From Symsagittifera roscoffensis (lineage: Eukaryota; Xenacoelomorpha; Acoela; Convolutidae): 64,000 bases of DNA. Position 1 is the first letter of the stretch; the number at the start of each line of letters is the position of its first letter. Positions 35,601 through 46,592 of this stretch are shown piece by piece. Both the position numbers and the translations under genes were made by a program. The notes beneath the pieces are model-generated. The model was not told the DNA's origin and searched no databases. It saw only the letters and a program-made list of their open reading frames with translations. The stretch is taken from positions 1,354,537-1,418,536 of the forward strand of contig NC_087071.1 of the NCBI RefSeq assembly GCF_963678635.1, given 5' to 3'.

Positions 35601-36665
35601 AGCTTCTCAGTGAAACCGCTGCTCTTTAGAATTTTAAAGCACAACATTATGAAAAAGTTTATGTCTGAGAAGTTTTTAGACTCGATACCTGTTGTTCTGT
35701 TTTTTTGCAGTTTTGATGGAGTCTGCTTCTCCGCGTCTGGGCTGCTGTGTCGTCTCTGTGATTTCTGGTGGCTGAACGCCCCACTCCTTTTGAGGCTACT
35801 GCGCGCCTTCATCACATACCAGTCCTCCTCATCCATTCGGCCCTCAGAGGCCGGAGTCCCATCAGCAGAATTGCTTGTGGCCAAATCAGATGTCGTCTGG
35901 TTGACCTCTGGTGGTTGTTGTCTCCTGATCCGACACCAGGAATCATAATGACCAATATAAGGCTTTTTCTCTTCCTTGCATAGACTGCAGGAATGAATTG
36001 ACGGGACATGCGCGTTGAAGGCTAGATCGAGCCATTTGAATGGCCGAGTTTTGACAGCGTTGAACGACCACTGCCTCAGGTCAGTTTCAGCGCTCTCATT
36101 GGGGATTCTGATAATGGCCGAAGCTTTACCATTGAAGAATCTCCCCTGTCCACACTTCTCGCGTTGACGTGTAACTTCTCCCTCCACTTGAACTGTTGGG
36201 GGGAGCTGCAGGGCTTCGAGGACTGCCTCATCGTCACAAAGCCCGGGCACCTGGTTCATGCATAGTATGGCCGTCTTTGGAAACCCGGTTGGATCGTATC
36301 TCCAGAAGTGGTCACCCGTTAGGAAGATAGTTTTGTCAAGGAGCTGCAGTCCTTCTGTCTTCATGATGTTCAAGTCGTCCTCCGCCTCAGTTGGAGCGAT
36401 AACGATTAAAGAATGTAATCTTTTTTCTTTGACAGTAGAGAAAGCTTTGGAGATGGTAATTTGATCTCGATGATGGGGTTTAAAGGAGGACAAGATGTCA
36501 ACAATGGTTTTTTGAGGCAGCTTCGAAATTAGCATTAGACTTGAAATGTTCTTTTGTAAAGGGAGGAATGATGGTCATTTTTAAGATTGAAGTGACTTTA
36601 ATATGAGGTCTTGCAATGCCCTCAGCGAGAACTTCAGAGAAAGAAGGCGACTGGCTATCAGCCAT
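35601..36665 (-). pseudogene. LINE ORF1 (nucleic-acid-binding protein) with frameshift
   Basis: Likely starts MADSQSPSFSEVL at 36665; an upstream in-frame ATG exists at 36695. It changes frame in the 36498-36535 overlap. In the downstream frame, residues ~85-175 (TAILCMNQVPGLCDDEAVLEALQLP and following) could be an RRM-like fold. Cys183, Cys186, His196 and Cys201 form a C-x2-C-x9-H-x4-C knuckle, followed by a polar basic tail. Such proteins coat LINE RNA. The family is not certain from sequence alone. Confidence 0.75.
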
Positions 36666-36764
36666 GTCCAAAAGTAAGTAATGCGTGGAAAACAATGCAA
36701 ATTTATCTTCAGTTTAATCTCAGTAACAAAAGAAAAGTAATTTTGGTATAATCACGAGCCAAAA
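36666..36764 (-). other. LINE 5' untranslated region
   Basis: About 100 bp from the duplication to the first ORF1 ATG, AT-rich. It could hold a promoter, or the element could rely on host read-through from the SL promoter upstream. Confidence 0.6.
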
Positions 36765-36782
36765 TATCACAACAATTAGGCT
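36765..36782. repeat. Target-site duplication, right copy
   Basis: Exact copy of 31238-31255, followed by the normal spacer AAAAGCAACTGACAG. It marks the 5' end of the LINE. Confidence 0.97.
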
Positions 36783-37117
36783 AAAAGCAACTGACAGTAT
36801 CCTGGCTGGTATTCAATCATATGCCACTTACAGTGAATGTGCGGCTATCACATCATAGATGGTCATCCAAGACACCCTGTACACGCTCCGTAGGTTTTGA
36901 CCAGCTGATTTGGCAATAAAACACATTGGGTCAAAAAAATTCCAAACATTGTCAATTTTCAAAAAAATTTTTGAAATGCATAAATTATAACGTGAGCGTG
37001 TAAACTTTTACATGGTATAAAAGCATATTTTTACTCTCGCGCGAGGGCGAGTGTTTTGAAGTAATGTACATAGACATATGCTAGTCAGGATATAAATGAA
37101 AGCGGAGTAACTCAAAT

Positions 37118-37236
37118 GCCTACGACCATACCATGTTGAATGCACCGGTTCTCGTCCGATCACCGAAGTTAAGCAACATTGGGCCTGGTTTGTACTTGGA
37201 TGGGAGACCGCCTGGGAACACCAGGTGTTGTAGGCT
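37118..37236 (+). rRNA. 5S rRNA: 5S ribosomal RNA, copy 23
   Basis: A74T only. First complete 5S after the LINE; begins a 607-bp short unit. Confidence 0.95.
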
Positions 37237-37275
37237 TTTATTTAAAGCAAAAGTATTTCTTTTACTTTTATACGC

Positions 37276-37306
37276 TAATAGTTATTATTATTATTATAAG
37301 AGTTAT
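37276..37306. repeat. (TTA)n junction of a short unit
   Basis: The post-5S block ACGCTAATAGTTA runs into a short TTA repeat and then ATAAGAGTTAT|GTCGCAGAG. All three subrepeats and the 3' arm of the SL second hairpin are missing. Similar junctions lie at about 37890, 43765 and 44375. Confidence 0.85.
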
Positions 37307-37387
37307 GTCGCAGAGTGCATTCAAAGAAAACTTATCAGATAGATTTGAAAACTTACCTATTTAATAAGTTTATCACAACAATTAGGC
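37307..37387 (-). ncRNA. SL RNA candidate lacking the 3' hairpin arm, copy a
   Basis: Exon, donor, first hairpin and Sm-like stretch are present; downstream of CTCTGCGACA the sequence is TAACTCTTATAA. May be a 3'-truncated pseudogene. Confidence 0.45.
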
Positions 37388-37724
37388 TAAAAGCAACTGA
37401 CAGCATCTTGGCTGGTATTCAATCATATGCCACTTACAGTGAATGTGCGGCTATCATGTCATAGATGGTCATCCAAGACACCCTGTACACGCTCCGTAGG
37501 TTTTGACCAGCTGATTTGGCCATAAAACACATTGGATCAAAAAAAATCCAAACAAGGTCAATTTTCAAAATTTTGTTTGAAATGCATAAGTTATAACGTG
37601 AGCGTGCAAAATTTTACATGGTACAAGAGCATAATTTTACTCTCGCGCGAGGGCGAGTGTTTTAAAAGTAAAATACATAGACATATGCTAGTCAGGATAT
37701 AAATGAAAGCGGAGTAACTCAAAT

Positions 37725-37843
37725 GTCTACGACCATACCATGTTGAATGCACCGGTTCTCGTCCGATCACCGAAGTTAAGCAACATTGGGCCTGGTTAGT
37801 ACTTGGATGGGAGACCGACTAGGAACACCAGGTGTTGTAGGCT
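37725..37843 (+). rRNA. 5S rRNA: 5S ribosomal RNA, copy 24
   Basis: C2T in helix I, and C94A plus G97A next to the C box. Starts a 610-bp short unit. Confidence 0.92.
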
Positions 37844-37915
37844 TTTATTTAAAGCAAAAGTATTTAATTTTTACTTTTATACGCTAAGAGTTATGATTAT
37901 TATTATAAGAGTTAT

Positions 37916-37996
37916 GTCGCAGAGTACATTCAAAGAAAACTTATCAAATAGATTTAAATACTTACCTATTTATTAAGTTTATCACAACAATTAGGC
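37916..37996 (-). ncRNA. SL RNA candidate lacking the 3' hairpin arm, copy b
   Basis: Same truncation as at 37307; GTACTCTGCGAC arm; donor intact. Confidence 0.45.
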
Positions 37997-38334
37997 TAAA
38001 AGCAACTGACAGCATCTTGGCTGGTATTCAAACATATGCCACTTACAGTGAATGTGCGGCTATCATGTCATAGATGGTCATCCACGACACCCTGTACACG
38101 CTCCGTAGGTTTTGACCAGCTCGTTTGGCCATAAAACACATTGGGTCAAAAAAAATTCCAAACATTGTCAATTTTCAAAATTTTGTTTGAAATGCATACA
38201 TTATAACGTGAGCGTGTAAACTTTTACATGGTATAAGAGCATATTTTCACGCTCGCGCGAGGGCGAGTGTTTTAAAAGTAATGTACATAGACATATGCTA
38301 GTCAGGATATAAATGAAAGCGGAGTAACTCAAAT

Positions 38335-38453
38335 GCCTACGACCATACCATGTTGAATGCACCGGTTCTCGTCCAATCACCGAAGTTAAGCAACATTGGG
38401 CCTGGTTAGTACTTGGATGGGAGACCGCCTGGGAACACCAGGTGTTGTAGGCT
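38335..38453 (+). rRNA. 5S rRNA: 5S ribosomal RNA, copy 25
   Basis: G41A only; terminator is a long T-run. Confidence 0.95.
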
Positions 38454-39179
38454 TTTTTTAAAGCAAAAATACTTCTTTTTCTTTTATACGCTAAGAGTTA
38501 TTGCTGTTTAAATTTCGGTCATGTCAAATAGTTAAGCCTAATCGAGCGTGGTGCAAAATTTTTCAATGGGTCAAATTTTGGCCAAAACACAGAAAACCGA
38601 AAAATTTCTTTTGCAGTATCAATTTTGTGTACAATCAGCTGCTGATAGGCCACAAATAATGGAGATAACTTTTGGGGTCTTTGAGTTATAGCCTTTTGAA
38701 TTTCGGTGATGTCAAAAAGTTAAGCCCAATCGAGCCTGTTGAATTGCGCGAACAGCCATAACTTGCCCAAAATTATTAAAAAATCTAAATTTTATTATTT
38801 GGATCATAAGATCATGATCAAATCTTGGGGGACTGAGAAAATAAACCGATTTTGTCGTTCCAACACAAAGTTCTAAGCTTTTGAAATCTCGGTGATGCCA
38901 AAAAGTTAAGCCTAATCGAGCGTGGTGCAAAAAATGAAATTTTCAAAATTTTCGTTTTTTTTTTCGTTCAAAGTTCATTGTTTTTCATCTTGTTTCATAA
39001 ATTTAAGATCAGGAAAATTCCAACGAGCTCAAAACGACGTTTGTAGCTTAAGTGTACGTGGAGTAATCATCAGTTGAAAATTTGGGGGGACCCGAATTTC
39101 GGCCATTTTGGACGAAAATTGGCCTAAAATCTAACTTTTAAGTTAGTGCAATTTTTTTATTGCTTTTTTTAAGAGAATT

Positions 39180-39275
39180 GAGCTGCCCATCATTGTCGCA
39201 GAGTGCATTCAAAGAAAACTTATCAAATAGATTTGAATACTTACCTATTTAATAAATTTATCACAACAATTAGGC
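39180..39275 (-). ncRNA. Putative SL RNA gene, copy 27
   Basis: Second hairpin broken (arm ATGATG); exon arm AAATTTATT pairs with the donor through G·U. Confidence 0.42.
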
Positions 39276-39611
39276 TAAAAGCAACTGACAGTATCCTGGC
39301 TGGTATTCAATCATATGCCACTTACAGTGAATGTGCGGCTATAATGTCATAGATGGTCATTCAAGACACCCTGTACACGCTCCGTAGGTTTTGAACAGCT
39401 GATTTGGCCATAAAACACATTGGGTCGAAAAATTCCAAACCTTGTCAATTTTCAAAATTTTGTTTGAAATGCATAAATTATAACGTGAGCGTGTAAACTT
39501 TTACATGGTATAAGAGCATATTTTTACTCTCGCGCGAGGGCGAGTGTTTTAAAAGTAATGTACTTAGACATATGCTAGTCAGGTTATAAATGAAAGCGGA
39601 GTAACTCAAAT

Positions 39612-39730
39612 GCCTACGACCATACCATGTTGAATGCACCGGTTCTCGTCCGATCACCGAAGTTAAGCAACATTGGACCTGGTTAGTACTTGGATGGGAG
39701 ACCGCCAGGGAACACCAGGTGTTGTAGGCT
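39612..39730 (+). rRNA. 5S rRNA: 5S ribosomal RNA, copy 26
   Basis: G66A and T96A. Confidence 0.94.
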
Positions 39731-40399
39731 TTTATTTAAATCAAAAGTGTTTCTTTTACTTTTATAAGCTAAGAGTTATTGCTGTTTAAAGTTCGGTGAT
39801 GTCAAAAAGTAAAGCCTAATCGAGCGTGGTCCAAAAATTTTCAATGGGTCAAATTTTGGCCAAAACAACAGAAAACCGAAAACTTTCTTTTGCAGTATCA
39901 ATTTTGTGTACAATCAGCTGCTGATAGGCCAAAAATAACGAAGATAACTTTTGGGGTCTTTGAGTTATAGCCTTTTGAATTTTGGTGATGTCAAAAAGTT
40001 AAGCCCAATCGAGCCTGGTGAATTGCGCGAACGGCCATAACTTGCCCAAAAATTTTTAAATTTTCAAATTTTATTATTTTGATCATAAGATCACGGTCAA
40101 ATATTGGGGGACTGAGAAAAAGAACCGATTTCGTCGGTCCAACACAAAGTTATAAGCTTTTGAAGTCTCGGTGATGCCAAAAAGTTAAGCCTAATCGAGC
40201 GTGGTGCAAAAAATGAAATTTTCCAATTTTTTTGAATTTTTTGGTCAAAGTTCTTTTTTTCATCTTGTTTCATAAATTTCAGCTCAGGACAATTCCAACG
40301 AGGCCAAAACGACGTTTGTAGCTTAAGTGTAGGTGGAGTAATCATCAGTTGAAAATTTGAGGGGACCCGAATTTCGGATATTTTGACGAAAATTGGCCT

Positions 40400-40731
40400 A
40401 AAATCTAACTTTTAAAATCTAACTTTGTGTGAAATGCATAAATTATAACGTGAGCGTGTAAACTTTTACATGGTATAAGAGCATATTTTTACTCTCGCTG
40501 GTCATAGGTTTTGACCAGCCGATTTGGCCATAAAACACATTGGGCCAAAAAAGTTCCAAACAATGTCAATTTTCAAAATTTTGTTTGAAATGCATAAATT
40601 ATAACGTGAGCGTGCAAAACTTTACATGGTATAAGAGCATATTTTTACTCTCGCGCGATGACCAGTGTTTTAAAAGTAATGTACATAGACATATTCTAGT
40701 CAGGATATAAATGAAGCGGAGTAACTCAAAT
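40400..40731. repeat. Rearranged spacer without SL gene
   Basis: ATCTAACTTTTAAAATCTAAC joins directly to TTTGTGTGAAATGCATAAAT, so the 96-bp SL segment and its upstream region are gone. The block AAATGCATAAATTATAACG to ACTCTCGC occurs twice (about 40431 and 40586). The next unit (41545-41852) has the same structure. Confidence 0.85.
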
Positions 40732-40850
40732 GCCTACGACCATACCATGTTGAATGCACCGGTTCTCGTCCGATCACCGAAGTTAAGCAACATTGGACCT
40801 GGTTAGTACTTGGATGGGAGACCGCCTGGGAACACCAGGTGTTGTAGGCT
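40732..40850 (+). rRNA. 5S rRNA: 5S ribosomal RNA, copy 27
   Basis: G66A; unit of 1121 bp, near-identical to the preceding 1120-bp one. Confidence 0.95.
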
Positions 40851-41852
40851 TTTATTTAAAGTAAAAGTAACTCTTTTACTTTTATACGCTAAGAGTTATT
40901 GCTGTTTAAAGTTCGGTGATGTCAAAAAGTAAAGCCTAATCGAGCGTGGTCCAAAAATTTTCAATGGGTCAAATTTTGGCCAAAACAACAGAAAACCGAA
41001 AACTTTCTTTTGCAGTATCAATTTTGTGTACAATCAGCTGCTGATAGGCCAAAAATAACGAAGATAACTTTTGGGGTCTTTGAGTTATAGCCTTTTGAAT
41101 TTTGGTGATGTCAAAAAGTTAAGCCCAATCGAGCCTGGTGAATTGCGCGAACGGCCATAACTTGCCCAAAAGTTTTAAAATTTCCAAATTTTATTATTCG
41201 GATCATAAGATCATAGTCAAATCTTGGGGGACTAAGAAAAAGAACCGATTTCGTCGGTCCAACACAAAGTTATAAGCTTTTGAAGTCTCGGTGATGCCAA
41301 AAAGTTAAGCCTAATCGAGCGTGGTGCAAAAAATGAAATTTTCCAAATTTTTTGAATTTTTTGGTCAAAGTTCATTTTTTCATCTTGTTTCATAAATTTC
41401 AGCTCAGGACAATTCCAACGAGGCCAAAACGACGTTTGTAGCTTAAGTGTAGGTGGAGTAATCATCAGTTGAAAATTTGAGGGGACCCGAATTTCGGATA
41501 TTTTGGACGAAAATTGGCCTAAAATCTAACTTTTAAAATCTAACTTTGTTTGAAATGCATAAATTATAACGTGAGCGTGTAAACTTTTACATGGTATAAG
41601 AGCATATTTTTACTCTCGCTGGTCATAGGTTTTGACCAGCCGATTTGGCCATAAAACACATTGGGCCAAAAAAGTTCCAAACAATGTCAATTTTCAAAAT
41701 TTTGTTTGAAATGCATAAATTATAACGTGAGCGTGCAAAACTTTACATGGTATAAGAGCATATTTTTACTCTCGCGCGATGACCAGTGTTTTAAAAGTAA
41801 TGTACATAGACATATTCTAGTCAGGATATAAATGAAGCGGAGTAACTCAAAT

Positions 41853-41976
41853 GCCTACGACCATACCATGTTGAATGCACCGGTTCTCGTCCGATCACCG
41901 AAGTTAAGCAACATTGGACCTGGTTAGTACTTGGATGGGAGACCGCCTGGGAACACCAGGTGTTGCTTTGTAGGCT
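41853..41976 (+). rRNA. 5S rRNA: 5S ribosomal RNA, copy 28 (5-base insertion)
   Basis: G66A, and CTTTG inserted so that the 3' end reads TTGCTTTGTAGGC. The insertion lies in the 3' strand of helix I and would bulge it, so this is probably a pseudogene. Confidence 0.88.
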
Positions 41977-42700
41977 TTTATTTAAAGCAAAAGTATTTCT
42001 TTTACTTTTATACGCTGAAAGTTATTGCTGTTTAAAGTTCGGTGATGTCAAAAAGTTAAGCCTAATCGAGCGTGGTGCAAAAATTTTCAATGGGTCAAAT
42101 TTTGGCCAAAACAGAAAACCGAAAAATTTCTTTTGCAGTATCAATTTTGAGTACAATCAGCTGCTGATAGGCCAAAAATAATGGAGATAACTTTTGGGGT
42201 CTTTGAGTTATAGCCTTTTGAATTTCGGTGATGTCAAAAAGTTAAGCCCAATCGAGCCTGGTGAATTGCGCGAACGGCCATAACTTGCCCAAAAATTTAA
42301 AAAATTTCAAATTTTATTATTTGGATCATAAGATCATGGCCAAATCTTGGAGGACTAAGAAAATGAACCAATTTCGTCGGTCCAACACAAAGTTATAAGC
42401 TTTTGAAATCTCGGTGATGCCAAAAAGTTAAGCCTAATCGAGCATGGTGCAAAAAATGAAATTTTCAAAAATTTTGTTTTTTTTTTTCGTTCGAAGTTCA
42501 TTTTTTCATCTTGTTTGATAATTTGCAGCTCAGGACAATTCCAACGAGCCCAAAACGACGTTTGTAGCTTAAGTGTACGTGGAGTAATCATCAGTTGAAA
42601 ATTTGGGGGGACCCGAATTTCGGCCATTTTGGACGAAAATTGGACTAAAATCTAACTTTTAAGTTAGTGCAATTTTTTTCTTGCATTTTTAAAGAGAATT

Positions 42701-42795
42701 GGGCTGCCCTCCGCTGTCGCAGAGTGCATTCAAAGAAAACTTATTAAATAGATTTGATACTTACCTAATTAATAAATTTATCACAACAATTAGGT
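42701..42795 (-). ncRNA. Putative SL RNA gene, copy 28
   Basis: First of two SL segments in one unit. Exon end is AATTAG and the first hairpin lost a base (GTATCAAATC). Confidence 0.5.
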
Positions 42796-43165
42796 TAGAA
42801 GCAACTGACAGTATCTTGGCTGGTATCCAATCATATGCCACTTACACTGAATGTGCGGCTATCATTTCATAGATGGTCATCCAAGACACCCTGTAAACGC
42901 TCCGTAGGTTTTGACTAGCTGATTTGGCCATAAAACACATTGGGTCAAAAAAAATCCAAACATAATCAATTTTCAAAATTTTGTTTGAAATGCATAAATT
43001 ATAACGTGAACGTGTAAACTTTTACATGGTATAAGAGCACTACGTGGAGTAATCATCAGTTGAAAATTTGGGGGGACCCGAATTTCGGCCATTTTGGACG
43101 AAAATTGGACTAAAATCTAACTTTTAAGTTAGTGCAATTTTTTTCTTGCATTTTTAAAGAGAATT
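42796..43165. repeat. Duplicated SL-spacer block
   Basis: After about 245 bp of the normal SL-upstream region, the sequence jumps at 43039 (AGAGCACTACGTGG) back into the third subrepeat and repeats the SL segment. About 465 bp is duplicated. Confidence 0.82.
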
Positions 43166-43261
43166 GGGCTGCCCTCCGCTGTCGCAGAGTGCATTCAAAG
43201 AAAACTTATTAAATAGATTTGAATACTTACCTAATTAATAAATTTATCACAACAATTAGGT
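43166..43261 (-). ncRNA. Putative SL RNA gene, copy 29
   Basis: Second SL segment of the same unit, with the same AATTAG exon end and ACCTAATTG start variant. Confidence 0.52.
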
Positions 43262-43598
43262 TAGAAGCAACTGACAGTATCTTGGCTGGTATCCAATCAT
43301 ATGCCACTTACACTGAATGTGCGGCTATCATGTCATAGATGGTCATCCAAGACACCCTGTAAACGCTCCGTAGGTTTTGACTAGCTGATTTGGCCATAAA
43401 ACACATTGGGTCAAAAAAAATCCAAACATTGTCAATTTTCAAAATTTTGTTTGAAATGCATAAATTATAACGTGAACGTGTAAACTTTTACATGGTATAA
43501 GAGCATATTTTTACTCTCGCGCGAGGGCGAGCGTTTTGAAAGTAATGTACATAGACATATCCTAGTCAGGATATAAATGAAAGCGGAGTAACTCAAAT

Positions 43599-43717
43599 GC
43601 CTACGACCATACCATGTTGAATGCACCGGTTCTCGTCCGATCACCGAAATTAAGCAACATTGTGCCTGGTTAGTACTTGGATGGGAGAGCGCCTGGGAAC
43701 ACCAGGTGTTGTAGGCT
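43599..43717 (+). rRNA. 5S rRNA: 5S ribosomal RNA, copy 29
   Basis: G51A in the A box, G65T, and C91G at the C box; shared with the next copy. Confidence 0.92.
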
Positions 43718-43790
43718 TTTATTTAAAGCAAAAGTATTTCTTTTACTTTTATAGGCTAAGAGTTATTATTATTATTGTTATAAGAGTTAT

Positions 43791-43871
43791 GTCGTAGAAT
43801 GCATTCAAAGAAAACTTATCAAATAGATTTGAATACTTACCTATTTAATAAGTTTATCACAACAATTAGGC
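43791..43871 (-). ncRNA. SL RNA candidate lacking the 3' hairpin arm, copy c
   Basis: Follows a TTA-repeat junction; donor intact; remaining arm changed to TTCTACGAC. Confidence 0.42.
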
Positions 43872-44208
43872 TAAAAGCAACTGACAGTGTCTTGGCTGGT
43901 TTTCAATCATATGCCACTTAGGGTGAATGTACGGCTATCATGTCATAGATGGTCATCCAAGACACCCTGTACACGCTCCGTAGGTTTTGACCAGCTGATT
44001 TGGCCATAAAACACATTGGGTCAAAAAAATTCCAAACATTGTCAATTTTCAAAATTTTGTTTGAAATGCATAACTTATAACGTGAGCGTGTGAACTTTCA
44101 CATGGTATAAGAGCATTTTTTTAATCTCGCGCGAGGGCGAGTATTTTAAAAGTAATGTACATAGTCTTATGCTAGTCAGGATATAAATGAAAGCGGAGTA
44201 ACTCAAAT

Positions 44209-44327
44209 GCCTACGACCATACCATGTTGAATGCACCGGTTCTCGTCCGATCACCGAAATTAAGCAACATTGTGCCTGGTTAGTACTTGGATGGGAGAGC
44301 GCCTGGGAACACCAGGTGTTGTAGGCT
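44209..44327 (+). rRNA. 5S rRNA: 5S ribosomal RNA, copy 30
   Basis: Same three changes as copy 29: duplicated as a 610-bp short unit. Confidence 0.92.
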
Positions 44328-44400
44328 TTTATTTAAAGCAAAATTATTTCTTTTACTTTTGAACACTAAGAGTTATTATTATTATTGTTATAAGATTTAT

Positions 44401-44481
44401 GTCGCAGAGTGCATTCAAAGAAAACTTATCAAATAGATTTGAATACTTACCTATTTAATAGGTTTATCACAACAACTAGGC
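44401..44481 (-). ncRNA. SL RNA candidate lacking the 3' hairpin arm, copy d
   Basis: Exon reads GCCTAGTTGTTG and AAACCTATT. The unit then re-enters subrepeat 1 near 44667 and carries a second, complete SL segment. Confidence 0.42.
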
Positions 44482-45219
44482 TAAAAGCAACTGACAGTAT
44501 CTTGGCTGGTATTCAATCATATGCCACTTACAGTGAATGTGCGGCTATCATGTCATAGATGGTCATCCAAGACACCTTGTACACGCTCCGTAGATTTTGA
44601 CTAGCTGATTTGGCCATAAAACAAATTGGGTGAAAAAAATTCCAAACATTGTCAATTTTCAAAAATTTGTGTACACTCATCTGCTGATAGGCCAAAAATA
44701 ATGGAGATAACTTTTGGGGTCTTTGAATTATAGCCTTTTGAATTTCGGTGATGTCAAAAAATTTAACCCAATCGAGCCTGGTGAATTGCGCGAACGGCCA
44801 TAACTTGCCCAAAAATTTTAAAATTTCCAAATTTTATATTTTTGATCATAAGATCGTGGTCAAATCTTGGGGGACTGAGAAAATGAACCGATTTTGTCGG
44901 TCCAACACAAAGTTATAAGCTTTTGAAATCTCGGTGATGCCAAAAAATTAAGCCTAATCGAGCTTGGTGCAAAAAATGAAATTCTCAAAATTTTTGGTTT
45001 TTTTTTCGTTCAAAGTTCATTTTTTCATCTGGTTTCATATTATTCAGCTCAGGACAATTCCAACGAGCCCAAAACGACGTTTGTAGCTTAAGTGTACGTG
45101 GAGTAATCATCAGTTGAAAATTTGGGGGGACACGAGTTTTGGATATTTTGGACGAAAATTGGCCTAAAATCTAACTTTTAAGTTAGTGCAATTTTTTTCT
45201 TGCATTTTTAAAGAGAATT

Positions 45220-45315
45220 GGGCTGCCCTCCGCTGTCGCAGAGTGCATTCAAAGAAAACTTATCAAATAGATTTGAATACTTACCTACTTAATAAGTTTA
45301 TCACAACATTTAGGC
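45220..45315 (-). ncRNA. Putative SL RNA gene, copy 30
   Basis: Exon form GCCTAAATGTTG with end AAGTAG; shared with the next two copies. Hairpins and donor intact. Confidence 0.55.
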
Positions 45316-45652
45316 TAAAAGCAACTGACAGTATCCTGGCTGGTATTCAATCATATGCCACTTACAGTGAATGTGCGGCTATCATGCCATAGATGGTCTT
45401 TCAAGGCACCTTGTACACGCTCCAAAGGTTTTGACCAGCCGATTTGGCCATAAAACACATTGGGCCAAAAAAATTCCAAACAATGTCAATTTTCAAAATT
45501 TTGTTTGAATTGCATAAATTATAACGAGAGCGTGCAAAATTTTACATGTTATAAGAGCATATTTTTACTCTCGCGCGAGGGCGCGTGTTTTAAAACTAAT
45601 GTACACAGACATATGCTAGTAAGGATATAAATGAAAGCGGAGTAACTCAGAT

Positions 45653-45771
45653 GCCTACGACCATACCATGTTGAATGCACCGGTTCTCGTCCGATCACCG
45701 AAGTTAAGCAACATTGGGCCTGGTTAGTACTTGGATGGGAGACCGCCTGGGAACACCAGGTGTTGTAGGAT
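45653..45771 (+). rRNA. 5S rRNA: 5S ribosomal RNA, copy 31
   Basis: C118A weakens the last helix I pair; otherwise consensus. First of three near-identical units. Confidence 0.95.
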
Positions 45772-46496
45772 TTTATTTAAAGCAAAAGTATTTCTTTTAC
45801 TTTTATACGCTAAGAGTTATTGCTGTTTAAAGTTCGGTGATGTGAAAAAGTTAAGCCTAATCGAGCGTGGTGCAAAAATTTTCAATGGGTCAAATTTTGG
45901 CCAAAACAACAGAAAACTGAAAAATTTCTTTTGCAGTATCATATTTGTGTACAATCAGCTGCTGATAGGCCAAAAATAATGGAGATAACTTTTGGGGTCT
46001 TTGAGTTATAGCCTTTTGAATTTCGGTGATGTCAAAAAGTTAAGCCCAATCGAGCCTGGTGAATTGCGCGAACGACCATAACTTGCCCAAAAATTTTAAA
46101 AATTCCAAATTTTATTAATTGGATCATAAGATCATAGTCAAATCTTGGGGGAATGAGAAAATGGAACGATTTCGTCGGTCCAACACAAAGTTATAAGCTT
46201 TTGAAATCTCGGTGATGCCAAAAAATTAAGCCTAATCGAGCGTGGTGCAAAAAATGAAATTCTCAAAATTTTTGGTTTTTTTTTCGTTCAAAGTTCATTT
46301 TTTCATCTGGTTTCATATTATTCAGCTCAGGATAATTCCAACGAGCCCAAAACGACGTTTGTAGCTTAAGTGTACGTGGAGTAATCATCAGTTGAAAATT
46401 TGGGGGGACACGAGTTTTGGATATTTTGGACGAAAATTGGCCTAAAATCTAACTTTTAAGTTAGTGCAATTTTTTCTTGCATTTTTAAAGAGAATT

Positions 46497-46592
46497 GGGC
46501 TGCCCTCCGCTGTCGCAGAGTGCATTCAAAGAAAACTTATCAAATAGATTTGAATACTTACCTACTTAATAAGTTTATCACAACATTTAGGC
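46497..46592 (-). ncRNA. Putative SL RNA gene, copy 31
   Basis: As copy 30. Confidence 0.55.

Larger units (their letters stand above)
31256..36764 (-). mobile_element. Non-LTR retrotransposon (LINE, APE type, L1/Tx1-like)
   Basis: 5509 bp between two 18-bp target-site duplications, so it looks like an end-to-end insertion. On the - strand the order is: 5' UTR of about 100 bp, ORF1 with a CCHC finger, APE endonuclease, reverse transcriptase, and a C-terminal CCHC finger. The RT motif RPISLLNTDLKILSHVLASRL-type block, QGCPLS and YADD recall the L1/Tx1 group, whose Tx1 members include elements specific for 5S, tRNA and U2 genes. Several frameshifts make this copy defective as sequenced. The 3' end is TTAATAAATTATTTGAA with no poly(A). 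Its position in the putative SL exon and its orientation with SL transcription recall the SL-specific elements SLACS/CZAR/CRE1 of trypanosomatids and NeSL-1 of nematodes. Those carry a different endonuclease. Confidence 0.95.

Noticed and set aside
35586-35983. Two + strand frames of 71-120 codons inside the LINE
   Set aside because: Antisense of ORF1, which has the zinc knuckle on the - strand.
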